Below are positions 1 to 5,366 of a stretch of DNA of 5,366 nucleotides, in pieces. Under the pieces are notes generated by a model. That model ran no database searches. It was not told the origin of the DNA and was given only the letters and a program-made list of their open reading frames with translations. The stretch lies in the NCBI GenBank assembly GCA_016931365.1, contig JAFGEY010000451.1, forward strand, positions 1 through 5,366. Reading direction: 5' to 3'. The position numbers were made by a program, and so were the translations under genes. The first letter of the stretch is position 1. Each line of letters starts with the position of its first letter. The DNA is from Anaerolineae bacterium. GTDB taxonomy: Bacteria > Chloroflexota > Anaerolineae > JAFGEY01.

Positions 1-732
1 CACCCACTGCACGCGCCCGTCGGCGTATTCGACCTTGAGCTGGAGCAGCAGGGCCAGTTTGTCGCCGTAGGTGTTGCGCTGGCCGCGGAAGCCCAGATTG
101 CCGCGATACCAGCCGTCGGCCAGGGTGACGCCGAGGGCGTTTTCCCCGGCGACCAGTTGATCGGTCACGTCGTAGGTCTGATAGTGCAAGCGCTTGGCGT
201 ACACCGTCCAGCCGGGCGCGAGCACCTCCGCGCCGGTCTTTTGCCCGTTCATCTCGATCTCGTACAGGCCGTGGCAGGTGACGTACAGCCGGGCGGTCTT
301 GACCGCGCCGTCGGTTGAAAACGTTTTGCGCAGCAGCGGGCAGGGGTTCGACACGGAAACGTCTTCCTCGATGTCCGGCTCGATCCACTGCGCCGCCCAG
401 TCGGACGGGTCGAGCAGGCCCATTTCCCAGCGGGCCGCTTCGCTCCATTCGGAAGCGCCGCCGTCGTTGGTCCAGACGCGCACCTGCCACTCGCAGCGCT
501 GTCCGCTGATCAGCGCCGGGCCGCCGTAGGGCACGTGGATCGATTGGCCGGACTCGACGCGGCCCGAGTCCCACAGCGGCGCGTCGCCGCTGGCAACGCG
601 GACCTGGTAGGTGGTTTGGGCCACGCCGCGCCCGTCGGCCTGAAGCTGCCAGTTCAGGCGGGGCCGGACGACGTTGATGCCGAGGGGGTTAATTTTGTAC
701 TCACACTTGAGGTTAGTAAGAGATATTGCCAC
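1..732 (-). CDS. Alpha-L-rhamnosidase (GH78-like), N-terminal part, truncated by window edge
   Basis: This gene reads leftward from a GTG start at 732-730 and stays open for 244 codons to the window edge. The product would hydrolyse terminal alpha-L-rhamnose from glycosides or polysaccharides. Residues 15-28 (NPLGINVVRPRLNW) are the characteristic opening of bacterial alpha-L-rhamnosidases, followed by a fibronectin-III-like beta domain to about residue 105 (QRCEWQVRVWTNDG at 78-91, then WSEAARWEMGL). After a linker (DWAAQWIEP), residues about 133-240 match the Bac_rhamnosid_N domain: RLYVTCHGLYEIEMNG at 148-163, LAPGWTVY at 171-178, and LADGWYRGNLGF at 204-215. The catalytic (alpha/alpha)6 barrel would lie beyond the window, since the family is usually about 850-1000 residues. 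There is no signal peptide, so it is probably cytoplasmic and acts on imported oligosaccharides. The GTG start is supported by AAAGGAG 7 nt upstream. Family assignment is firm; exact substrate is unknown. Confidence 0.9.
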   Translation of the reverse strand, partial: MAISLTNLKCEYKINPLGINVVRPRLNWQLQADGRGVAQTTYQVRVASGDAPLWDSGRVESGQSIHVPYGGPALISGQRCEWQVRVWTNDGGASEWSEAARWEMGLLDPSDWAAQWIEPDIEEDVSVSNPCPLLRKTFSTDGAVKTARLYVTCHGLYEIEMNGQKTGAEVLAPGWTVYAKRLHYQTYDVTDQLVAGENALGVTLADGWYRGNLGFRGQRNTYGDKLALLLQLKVEYADGRVQWV

Positions 733-737
733 TTTTT

Positions 738-746
738 CACTCCTTT
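738..746 (-). promoter_or_regulatory. Ribosome binding site of the rhamnosidase gene
   Basis: Read on the minus strand, AAAGGAG lies about 7 nt upstream of the GTG codon at 732-730. It decides the GTG start, because no ATG occurs close by in frame. Confidence 0.75.
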
Positions 747-781
747 GTGATCGATTGGGGAAAAGAATTACAAGCATGTCG

Positions 782-809
782 ATTATAGCACCATTTCAAG
801 AAGGGACAA
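782..809 (-). promoter_or_regulatory. Leftward promoter for the rhamnosidase gene
   Basis: On the minus strand a perfect TATAAT -10 box (plus coordinates 782-787) is preceded by TGC, which makes an extended -10. A 4/6 -35 box, TTGTCC (804-809), lies 16 bp upstream. Transcription would start near 775, leaving a leader of about 43 nt before the GTG. This is the best match to a housekeeping-sigma promoter on this strand between the divergent genes. Confidence 0.7.
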
Positions 810-829
810 AAATCTTTCTGCGCTGGTGT

Positions 830-858
830 TTGACAATCCCAACCAGCCATGCTATGCT
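830..858 (+). promoter_or_regulatory. Rightward promoter for the nitroreductase gene and possibly the downstream cluster
   Basis: A consensus -35 TTGACA (830-835) is followed after exactly 17 bp by TATGCT (853-858), itself preceded by TGC (850-852), an extended -10. The predicted start is near 865, giving a leader of about 84 nt. The two divergent -35 boxes are only 20 bp apart (810-829), so both promoters could share one regulator. Confidence 0.75.
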
Positions 859-871
859 TGCGTCCGCATAG
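852..871. promoter_or_regulatory. Dyad overlapping the rightward -10 box and start site (candidate operator)
   Basis: CTATGC (852-857) and GCATAG (866-871) form a perfect 6-bp inverted repeat with an 8-bp spacer, lying across the -10 hexamer and the predicted +1. A repressor bound here would block the rightward promoter. The half-site includes promoter bases, so part of the symmetry may be coincidental. No regulator gene is in the window. Confidence 0.35.
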
Positions 872-899
872 AGGTGTTGGACTAGACCTCTGCTTGAGG
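870..899 (+). promoter_or_regulatory. Alternative hairpins in the nitroreductase leader
   Basis: AGAGGT (870-875) can pair with ACCTCT (886-891) around a 10-nt loop. CCTC (887-890) can instead pair with GAGG (896-899) around a 5-nt loop. The two share 887-890 and so exclude each other. They sit just after the predicted transcription start and about 50 nt before the ribosome binding site. No known riboswitch is recognised, and the stems are short. Confidence 0.25.
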
Positions 900-935
900 C
901 ATTGGCGCATCTTCTTGTTTCAGTTTTTGATTTCC

Positions 936-942
936 AAGGAGG
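936..942 (+). promoter_or_regulatory. Ribosome binding site of the nitroreductase gene
   Basis: AAGGAGG lies 6 nt before the ATG at 949. It is a near-perfect anti-16S match and fixes that start. Confidence 0.85.
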
Positions 943-948
943 CAAAGG

Positions 949-1458
949 ATGGAATTTTCAGACCTGATTCAACAGCGTTACAGTGTGCGTGCGTACAAGC
1001 CCGACCCGGTGCCGGACGAGGTGCTGCAAAAGGTGCTTGAAGCGGCGCAGTTAGCCCCCACAGCGGCCAACCGGCAACCGTTTGGCCTGATCGTCATTCA
1101 CACTGCTGGACGCAAGGATGAACTCAAGCGCGTCTACGGGCGTGACTGGTTTATCGATGCACCGATCGTGATCGCGGCTTGCGGCATTCTCGCTCAAGCC
1201 TGGACGCGGCGCGACGGCAAAAACTATACCGACGTCGACGTGACGATCGCGATGGATCACCTCATTCTCGCCGCCGCCAACGAAGGGTTGGGAACCTGTT
1301 GGATCGGCGCATTCGATCCCGACGCCGCGCGCGAGGTGTTCGGCCTGCCCGAAGGCGTCGAACCGATTGCCTTCACCCCGCTTGGCTACCCGGCCGACGA
1401 ATGGCGGCCCAAGAATCGCAAAGAGCTGACCGAACTGGTGCATCACGAACAGTGGTAA
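949..1458 (+). CDS. Nitroreductase-family FMN-dependent oxidoreductase
   Basis: This encodes a 169-residue cytoplasmic flavoprotein of the nitroreductase superfamily. Such proteins usually form homodimers with FMN at the interface and use NAD(P)H to reduce nitroaromatics, quinones, flavins or enones; the natural substrate is usually unknown. Visible signatures are the N-terminal phosphate-binding RYSVRAY (residues 10-16, with R10, S12 and R14), the FMN-contacting segment APTAANRQPF (36-45), the helix AMDHLILAANEGLGTCWIGAF in broken form (A101-L107, A110-F122, with GLGTCWIG at 113-120), and a C-terminal P-L-G-Y-P-A (144-149) typical of the family end. Its length fits the compact, single-domain subgroup. 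A strong AAGGAGG supports the start. It is the first gene after the rightward promoter; 111 bp separate it from the peptidase gene, so it may be transcribed alone or read through. It cannot be assigned to a named enzyme. Confidence 0.92.
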   Translation: MEFSDLIQQRYSVRAYKPDPVPDEVLQKVLEAAQLAPTAANRQPFGLIVIHTAGRKDELKRVYGRDWFIDAPIVIAACGILAQAWTRRDGKNYTDVDVTIAMDHLILAAANEGLGTCWIGAFDPDAAREVFGLPEGVEPIAFTPLGYPADEWRPKNRKELTELVHHEQW

Positions 1459-1487
1459 AGCCGACAACCGACGACGATAGACCACTG
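1450..1487 (+). other. Inverted repeat joining the nitroreductase stop region to the spacer
   Basis: CAGTGGT (1450-1456, covering the last codons and the first base of the stop) is the reverse complement of ACCACTG (1481-1487). A transcript could form a 7-bp stem with a 24-nt loop. There is no U-run after it, so it is not a typical intrinsic terminator. It competes with the longer stem 1480-1489/1532-1541. Confidence 0.35.
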
Positions 1488-1550
1488 ACAACTGCCCCCG
1501 ACAGCGGTCGCGGATACTGTGTATCCGAGCGGTCAATGGTCGGCGGTCAC
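1461..1550. repeat. Degenerate heptamer repeats in inverted arms around a hairpin
   Basis: The left arm (1461-1502) divides into six 7-nt units, for example CCGACAA, CCGACGA and CCACTGA. The right arm (1530-1550) divides into three units of opposite polarity, CGGTCAA, TGGTCGG and CGGTCAC, and an extra such unit lies at 1505-1511. The arms can pair: GACCACTGAC (1480-1489) matches GTCAATGGTC (1532-1541) at 9 of 10 positions. A perfect 7-bp hairpin sits between them at 1511-1527. The layout resembles short palindromic intergenic elements, but I cannot name a known family. It contains no gene. Confidence 0.5.
1511..1527. repeat. Perfect 7-bp palindrome with a 3-nt loop
   Basis: CGGATAC, TGT, GTATCCG form a perfect hairpin 43 nt upstream of the peptidase start. 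No T-run follows, so it is not a standard terminator. It could be a transcript-stabilising stem, the core of the surrounding repeat, or a protein-binding dyad. Confidence 0.6.
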
Positions 1551-1557
1551 GAATCAA

Positions 1558-1563
1558 AAGGAG
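1558..1563 (+). promoter_or_regulatory. Ribosome binding site of the peptidase gene
   Basis: AAGGAG lies 6 nt before the ATG at 1570. It favours this start over an in-frame GTG at 1519, which would add 17 residues encoded by the hairpin and repeat region. Confidence 0.85.
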
Positions 1564-1569
1564 ACAACG

Positions 1570-3387
1570 ATGTCAGAACAAGTTCCAATGCGCAGCGAAA
1601 TCCCCGATCAGTTCAAATGGAACGCCCCGAGTGTGTTCGAGTCGGTCGAGGCGTGGCAGGCCGAGTTTGAGGCCGTCGCGGCTCAACTGCCAACTGTCGC
1701 CCAATTCAAGGGCCGTCTTGGCGAAGGGGCGGCGACGCTTGCCGAGGCGATGGAAGCGATCGACGATCTGCTCATTCGTGCGGGCAAGCTTTTTGTCTAT
1801 GCCTCGATGAGTCAGTCTGTGGATATGACCGATCAGACAGCGATCCGGCGCGCCGGGCAGGCGCAAGGCTTGTTTGGACGTGTCCAGGCGGCGGTGTCCT
1901 TTGTCGATCCAGAACTGTTGGTGATAGGCCAGGATGTGTTGAAAAAATGGATCGCTGAAGAGCCGCGCCTGGCTCACCTGGGCCATTACGTCGACGATCT
2001 GTTCCGCCAGCAGGCCCACGTCCGTTCTGCCGAGGTCGAAGAGGTGTTGGGCATGCTCTCCGATCCATTTCGTGGTGCAGGGTCGACGGCGGGCATGCTG
2101 GCCAACGCCGATTTCAAATTCAAGCCGGCGTTAGGCAGCGACGACAAGGAATACCCCCTCACCCAGGGCACGCTGGGCAAGCTCCTGTCCAGCCCCGACC
2201 GCGAGGTGCGGCGCACGGCCTGGGAGCACTATGCTGACGAGTATCTGGCCCACCGCAACGCGCTGGCTGCCTGCCTGGCCACCTCGCTCAAGCAGAACGT
2301 GTTCAAGATGCGCGTGCGCGGCCACTCGTCTACGCTGGCGGCGACCTTGTTCGAACACAATGTGCCGGTCCAAGTTTTTCACAACCTGATCGACACGTTC
2401 CGCAAGAACCTGCCTACCTGGCACCGCTACTGGGCGATCCGCCGCCGGGCGCTCGGCGTCGACCAACTGCATCCCTACGACATCTGGGCCCCGTTGAGCG
2501 ACGCGCAGCCCCTTGTGCCTTACGAGCAGGCCGTGGAGTGGATTTGCGCCGGCCTCGCGCCGCTGGGAGCGGATTACGTCGAGCGGGTGCGCCGGGGCTG
2601 CTTGCACGATCGCTGGGTTGATGTGTATCCCAACCAGGGCAAGCGCAACGGCGCTTTTTCGTCGGGCAGTTACGGCACGCATCCCTTTATTATGATGAGC
2701 TACAACGATAATCTGTTCAGCCTGAGCACGCTGGCCCACGAGCTGGGCCACTCGATGCACTCCTACCTCACCCGCCAGCACCAGCCGTTCCGCTACAGCC
2801 GCTACGCGCTTTTTGTCGCCGAGGTAGCCTCGAATTTCCACCAGGCGATGGTGCGCGCGCACCTGTTAAAGACCAACCCCGACCCGGCCTTCCAGGTGGC
2901 GCTGATCGAAGAGGCGATGTCCAATTTCCATCGCTACTTTTTCATCATGCCCACGCTGGCACGGTTCGAGTTGGAGACGCATGAGCGGATCGAACGCGGC
3001 GAGGGCCTCACCGCCGACGACATGATCAACCTGATGGCCGACCTGTTTGACGAGGGCTATGGCGGCGAGGTGCGCGCCGACCGTGAGCGCGAGGGCATCA
3101 CCTGGGCCACGTTCAATCACCTGTACGTCGATTACTATGTTTACCAGTACGCCACCGGCATTTCCGGCGCGAACGCGCTGGCGAAGGGCATTCTGTCGGG
3201 GCAGGAGGGTGCGGCGGACCACTCAGCGATGGACCGCTACCTGAGCTTCCTCAAGGCGGGTGGCTCCCTGTACCCGCTCGACGCACTCAAGCTGGCCGGC
3301 GTCGATCTGACCACACCCGCCGCGGTCGAAGTGGCTTTTGGCGTCCTGGCCGGACTGGTGGATCGGTTGGAAAAGTTGGTTGGATAA
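1570..3387 (+). CDS. Oligoendopeptidase F-like M3-family zinc metallopeptidase
   Basis: The 605-residue product is a complete M3-family (thimet/PepF) zinc peptidase, close to the usual PepF length of about 600. These cytoplasmic enzymes cut short oligopeptides inside a deep channel, finishing the breakdown of imported or proteasome/Clp-derived peptides. The zinc motif is HELGH at residues 390-394, with E391 as the general base, and E418 in FVAEVAS is the expected third ligand. The downstream segment H517-LYVDYYVYQYATG-530 carries the conserved His and Tyr residues that bind substrate and stabilise the transition state. The N-terminal half (about residues 15-200) is the helical PepF N-domain, including FVYASMSQSVD. 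There is no signal peptide or membrane segment. The start is set by AAGGAG at 1558-1563. The dehydratase follows after 12 nt, so the two are probably cotranscribed. The C-terminal LYPLDALKLAGVDLTTPAAVE is typical of PepF. Exact specificity cannot be told; the symbol pepF would be a family label only. Confidence 0.95.
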   Translation: MSEQVPMRSEIPDQFKWNAPSVFESVEAWQAEFEAVAAQLPTVAQFKGRLGEGAATLAEAMEAIDDLLIRAGKLFVYASMSQSVDMTDQTAIRRAGQAQGLFGRVQAAVSFVDPELLVIGQDVLKKWIAEEPRLAHLGHYVDDLFRQQAHVRSAEVEEVLGMLSDPFRGAGSTAGMLANADFKFKPALGSDDKEYPLTQGTLGKLLSSPDREVRRTAWEHYADEYLAHRNALAACLATSLKQNVFKMRVRGHSSTLAATLFEHNVPVQVFHNLIDTFRKNLPTWHRYWAIRRRALGVDQLHPYDIWAPLSDAQPLVPYEQAVEWICAGLAPLGADYVERVRRGCLHDRWVDVYPNQGKRNGAFSSGSYGTHPFIMMSYNDNLFSLSTLAHELGHSMHSYLTRQHQPFRYSRYALFVAEVASNFHQAMVRAHLLKTNPDPAFQVALIEEAMSNFHRYFFIMPTLARFELETHERIERGEGLTADDMINLMADLFDEGYGGEVRADREREGITWATFNHLYVDYYVYQYATGISGANALAKGILSGQEGAADHSAMDRYLSFLKAGGSLYPLDALKLAGVDLTTPAAVEVAFGVLAGLVDRLEKLVG

Positions 3388-3393
3388 AAGGAG
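3388..3393 (+). promoter_or_regulatory. Ribosome binding site of the dehydratase gene
   Basis: AAGGAG begins directly after the peptidase TAA and lies 6 nt before the ATG at 3400. This close packing supports translation from a shared transcript. Confidence 0.85.
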
Positions 3394-3399
3394 AAAGCG

Positions 3400-4581
3400 A
3401 TGAAAATTGCCGATGTCGTTTTGACCCGCGTCAGCGGCACGTGGGACGGCCCCGATTTTCCACCCGGTAACCGCCAATCGCAGGCGATGGACGTCTATCC
3501 CGAATTGAGCAAAGACGAGAGGCGGACGGCCCACGTAACCGGCCCGCGCCCGCTGCACGAGATTTACGTCGAGATCGAAACCGATGAGGGCATCACCGGC
3601 CTTTTTGGCCCAATCGAAGACCCGCAGGCCTATGTGATATATCGCCTTTTGCGCCCCTTTTTGTTGGGCCGCGATCCCCTGGCGACGGAGACGCTGCTCG
3701 ACCAGATGCTGCGCCTCAACCGGCACGGGCGGTCGGGCCTGTTTATGACCGGCATCAGCCCGGTCGACTGCGCGCTGTGGGACCTGAAGGGCAAGGCCTG
3801 GGGCCAGCCCATCTACCGCCTGCTCGGCGGCCCGACGCGCAGCGCCGTGCCTGCCTATGCCAGCATGCTCGGTTTTTCGATCGAGCCGGATGAGGCAGCC
3901 CGGATCGCGCTGGAATACAAAGCGATGGGCTTTGAGGCGCAAAAATGGTTTTTCCGCTACGGCCCCGGCGACGGCGAAGCGGGCAAGGTCAAGAACCTGG
4001 CCCTGGCCCGGACGCTGCGCGAGGCCTTGGGCGAACACTATACGCTGATGTTCGACGCTTTTTGGGGCTGGGACACCACCTATGCCGTCGAGATGGTGCA
4101 AAAACTGGCCCCGCTCAACCCGTGGTTGATGGAAGAGCCGGTGCAGCCGGAGCGGGTCGGCGGGCTTCGGCGCATCCGCCAGGCCTCGACGGTGCCGGTG
4201 GCGACTGGTGAGCACGTCTACACCCGCTGGCAGGTCAAGGAACTGCTGGTCAACGAGGCGGTCGACGTGCTGCAAACCGACCCCGACTGGACCGGCGGGA
4301 TCAGCGAACTGGTCAAGATTTGCGCGCTGGCCTCGGCCTTTGAGGTGCCGCTGATCGCTCACGGGCACTCGCTGCTCGCCGCGCTGCACGTCGCCGGGGC
4401 GCAGTCGCCCAACACTGTGCCGATGGTCGAATACCTGGTCCGCCACCAGCCGGGCAAGCAGTTCTTCCATAACCCGACGTACCAACCCGAAAACGGGAAA
4501 ATCGCGCTGCCCACGCTGCCCGGCCTGGGCCTGGTGCTCGACGAAAACAAGATCGAATCGCGCGAACGGGTGACGTTCTAG
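3400..4581 (+). CDS. Enolase-superfamily acid-sugar dehydratase, L-rhamnonate dehydratase-like
   Basis: The 393-residue product has the two-domain plan of mandelate racemase/muconate lactonizing enzymes: a capping N-domain (about 1-125) and a (beta/alpha)7beta barrel. Mg2+ ligands can be placed at D219 (LMFDAF), E245 (WLMEEP) and E271 (TGEH). A catalytic His-Asp dyad is likely at H321 (IAHGHS) and D294 (QTDPDW). K182 lies at the usual second-strand position, but the KxK motif of racemases is absent (K-W-F). From memory of E. coli L-rhamnonate dehydratase, the segment MGF-x3-K-x4-GP-x-DG-x-AG (176-195) and the end NGKI..PGLGLVLD match it well. This suggests removal of water from a six-carbon aldonic acid such as L-rhamnonate to give a 2-keto-3-deoxy acid. 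The divergent rhamnosidase is consistent with rhamnose metabolism, but specificity for another acid sugar is possible. It lies 12 nt after the peptidase gene and abuts the next gene with no gap. Superfamily sure; substrate tentative. Confidence 0.88.
   Translation: MKIADVVLTRVSGTWDGPDFPPGNRQSQAMDVYPELSKDERRTAHVTGPRPLHEIYVEIETDEGITGLFGPIEDPQAYVIYRLLRPFLLGRDPLATETLLDQMLRLNRHGRSGLFMTGISPVDCALWDLKGKAWGQPIYRLLGGPTRSAVPAYASMLGFSIEPDEAARIALEYKAMGFEAQKWFFRYGPGDGEAGKVKNLALARTLREALGEHYTLMFDAFWGWDTTYAVEMVQKLAPLNPWLMEEPVQPERVGGLRRIRQASTVPVATGEHVYTRWQVKELLVNEAVDVLQTDPDWTGGISELVKICALASAFEVPLIAHGHSLLAALHVAGAQSPNTVPMVEYLVRHQPGKQFFHNPTYQPENGKIALPTLPGLGLVLDENKIESRERVTF
4568..4572 (+). promoter_or_regulatory. 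Weak Shine-Dalgarno inside the dehydratase end
   Basis: GGTGA, 9 nt before the ATG at 4582, is the only anti-16S match near this start and is much weaker than the AAGGAG sites of the other genes. Translation of the last gene probably depends on ribosomes ending at the TAG at 4579-4581. Confidence 0.45.
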
Positions 4582-5366
4582 ATGGCTGCACATCCTTTAT
4601 CGCGTTTGCAGGTCATCGCCGTGCGTTACCGCACGACGACCCTGGCCGAGGACGACGAGCGCGCGCTCGATGCCTATGCCGCATCCGGTGTATACGGTGC
4701 AGCAGGTGTGCCCTTTGATATGGTCGAGCCGCGGATGGACGAGTCGCGGCGCACCGCCGACGAAGCGTACAACCTCGGCGTGCTCAACGGGGCCATCGCC
4801 GACGAGGTTGCCGTGGCGCGGCGCGCGGGCAAAGCGATCCTGATGACCGGCGGCAACTGTACACACGTCACCGGCGTGGTCGGCGGGTTGCAAGACGTAT
4901 ACGGCCCGACAGCCCGGATCGGCCTGGCCTGGTTCGACGCGCACGGCGATTTCAACACCCCGCAGACGACATTGAGCGGCAGTTTGGGCGGGATGCCCGT
5001 CGCCGTCTGCGCCGGGTTGGCTTTTCCTCAATGGCGCGAAGGTTCGCACATCGTCGCCCCGCTGCCCACCGACCGCATCGTCCTGGTCGACGTGCGCAAC
5101 CTCGACCCGGCGGAAGCGCAGTTGATCCGCGCCGTCGGCGTGCCGGTCGCCGCGCCCGCGCCGGGCTTTCCCGGTCAAGACCTGAAACGGACGGTCGATG
5201 ACCTTGCCGCGCGCGTCGACCTGATCTATTTGCACGTCGACGCCGACATCCTCGATCAGGCCTACGTGCCCAACCACGGCACGCGCGAGCCAAACGGGCC
5301 GGATATGGCGCAGACCCTGACGGCGATCGACACGGTGATGCAGACCGGCAAGGTGGCGGCCTTTGC
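4582..5366 (+). CDS. Atypical arginase/agmatinase-fold (ureohydrolase superfamily) protein, 3' end cut off
   Basis: The visible 261 residues belong to the ureohydrolase fold, whose members use a two-Mn centre to hydrolyse guanidino or formimino groups (arginase, agmatinase, formiminoglutamase). Seen here: DAHGD at residues 119-123 (D119, H121, D123) and DADILD at 220-225 (D220, D222), which are five of the six usual metal ligands. The usual GGDHS motif, whose His is the sixth ligand, is replaced by GGNCTH (90-95), placing Cys93 or a shifted His95 there. The arginine-binding SGNxHGMP is SGSLGGMP (132-139), lacking the Asn and His that grip the amino acid end. The substrate is therefore probably not arginine, and the protein may be a distinct subfamily. 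ATG at 4582 follows the dehydratase TAG directly and in the same frame. Full family length is about 300, so roughly 40 residues are missing. Cytoplasmic; function unknown. Confidence 0.85.
   Translation, partial: MAAHPLSRLQVIAVRYRTTTLAEDDERALDAYAASGVYGAAGVPFDMVEPRMDESRRTADEAYNLGVLNGAIADEVAVARRAGKAILMTGGNCTHVTGVVGGLQDVYGPTARIGLAWFDAHGDFNTPQTTLSGSLGGMPVAVCAGLAFPQWREGSHIVAPLPTDRIVLVDVRNLDPAEAQLIRAVGVPVAAPAPGFPGQDLKRTVDDLAARVDLIYLHVDADILDQAYVPNHGTREPNGPDMAQTLTAIDTVMQTGKVAAF

Noticed and set aside
194..750. Small plus-strand frames over the rhamnosidase gene (194-529, 315-509, 535-750)
   Set aside because: They are antisense to an uninterrupted minus-strand rhamnosidase frame with strong family motifs.
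789..828. CACCA (789-793) and TGGTG (824-828) as an operator spanning both promoters
   Set aside because: There are only 5 matching bases at long spacing, which is easily expected by chance.
849..1040. A small plus-strand frame starting in the nitroreductase leader
   Set aside because: It begins inside the -10 region, has no ribosome binding site, and runs out of frame into the nitroreductase gene.
1511..1527. The spacer hairpin as a rho-independent terminator
   Set aside because: No T-run follows the stem; the downstream bases are GC-rich (GAGCGGTC).
1051..1557. A 168-codon minus-strand frame over the nitroreductase gene
   Set aside because: The plus-strand protein has FMN-binding motifs and an excellent ribosome binding site. 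The antisense frame has neither.
1519..1569. An upstream GTG start for the peptidase adding 17 residues
   Set aside because: The GTG lies in the hairpin loop without a Shine-Dalgarno. ATG at 1570 has AAGGAG 6 nt upstream and gives a normal PepF N-terminus.
2131..2862. A 243-codon minus-strand frame inside the peptidase gene
   Set aside because: It is antisense to the conserved PepF core including HELGH and has no supporting start signals or motifs.
3223..4593. A 456-codon open frame on the minus strand, longer than the dehydratase gene it overlaps
   Set aside because: It is a GC-rich shadow of the dehydratase and the end of the peptidase gene. Its translation shows no family motif, while the plus strand has full catalytic motifs and good ribosome binding sites.
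4597..5277. A 226-codon open frame on the minus strand
   Set aside because: It lies antisense to the ureohydrolase-like gene, whose DAHGD and DxD motifs are clear. The antisense product is low in recognisable features.

Overview
The window reads as a moderately GC-rich bacterial chromosome segment with four densely packed genes on the plus strand and one on the minus strand. Gene content, GC level and intergenic style suggest a Chloroflexota (Anaerolineae-like) heterotroph. This is an inference from family resemblance; no taxonomic marker is present. Shine-Dalgarno sites are strong (AAGGAG type, usually about 6 nt before the start), and the intergenic promoters look like ordinary housekeeping-sigma promoters.

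Layout: positions 1-732 (minus) hold the N-terminal 244 codons of an alpha-L-rhamnosidase (GH78-like) whose 3' part lies outside the window. Positions 733-948 are a divergent regulatory region with one extended -10 promoter facing each way, a dyad over the rightward -10 box, and hairpins in the rightward leader. Then come, all on plus: a nitroreductase-family flavoprotein (949-1458); a 111-bp spacer built of degenerate heptamers in inverted arms around a perfect hairpin; an M3-family oligoendopeptidase F-like metallopeptidase (1570-3387); an enolase-superfamily acid-sugar dehydratase resembling L-rhamnonate dehydratase (3400-4581); and, abutting it with no gap, an atypical arginase/agmatinase-fold protein (from 4582) cut by the window end.

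How they may fit together: the rhamnosidase would release L-rhamnose from glycosides or glycans, and the RhmD-like dehydratase could act in the non-phosphorylating (oxidative) rhamnose or related aldonic-acid pathway. That link is by proximity only, because the two genes are divergent and no rhamnose dehydrogenase, aldolase or transporter is visible. The peptidase, dehydratase and ureohydrolase-like genes form a tight co-directional cluster (gaps of 12 and 0 nt). The ureohydrolase-like protein keeps most Mn-binding residues but lacks the usual first histidine and the arginine-recognition motif, so its substrate is probably not arginine. No CRISPR array, phage gene, transposase, tRNA or rRNA was seen. 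The most unusual items are the heptamer/hairpin spacer and the divergent ureohydrolase homologue.
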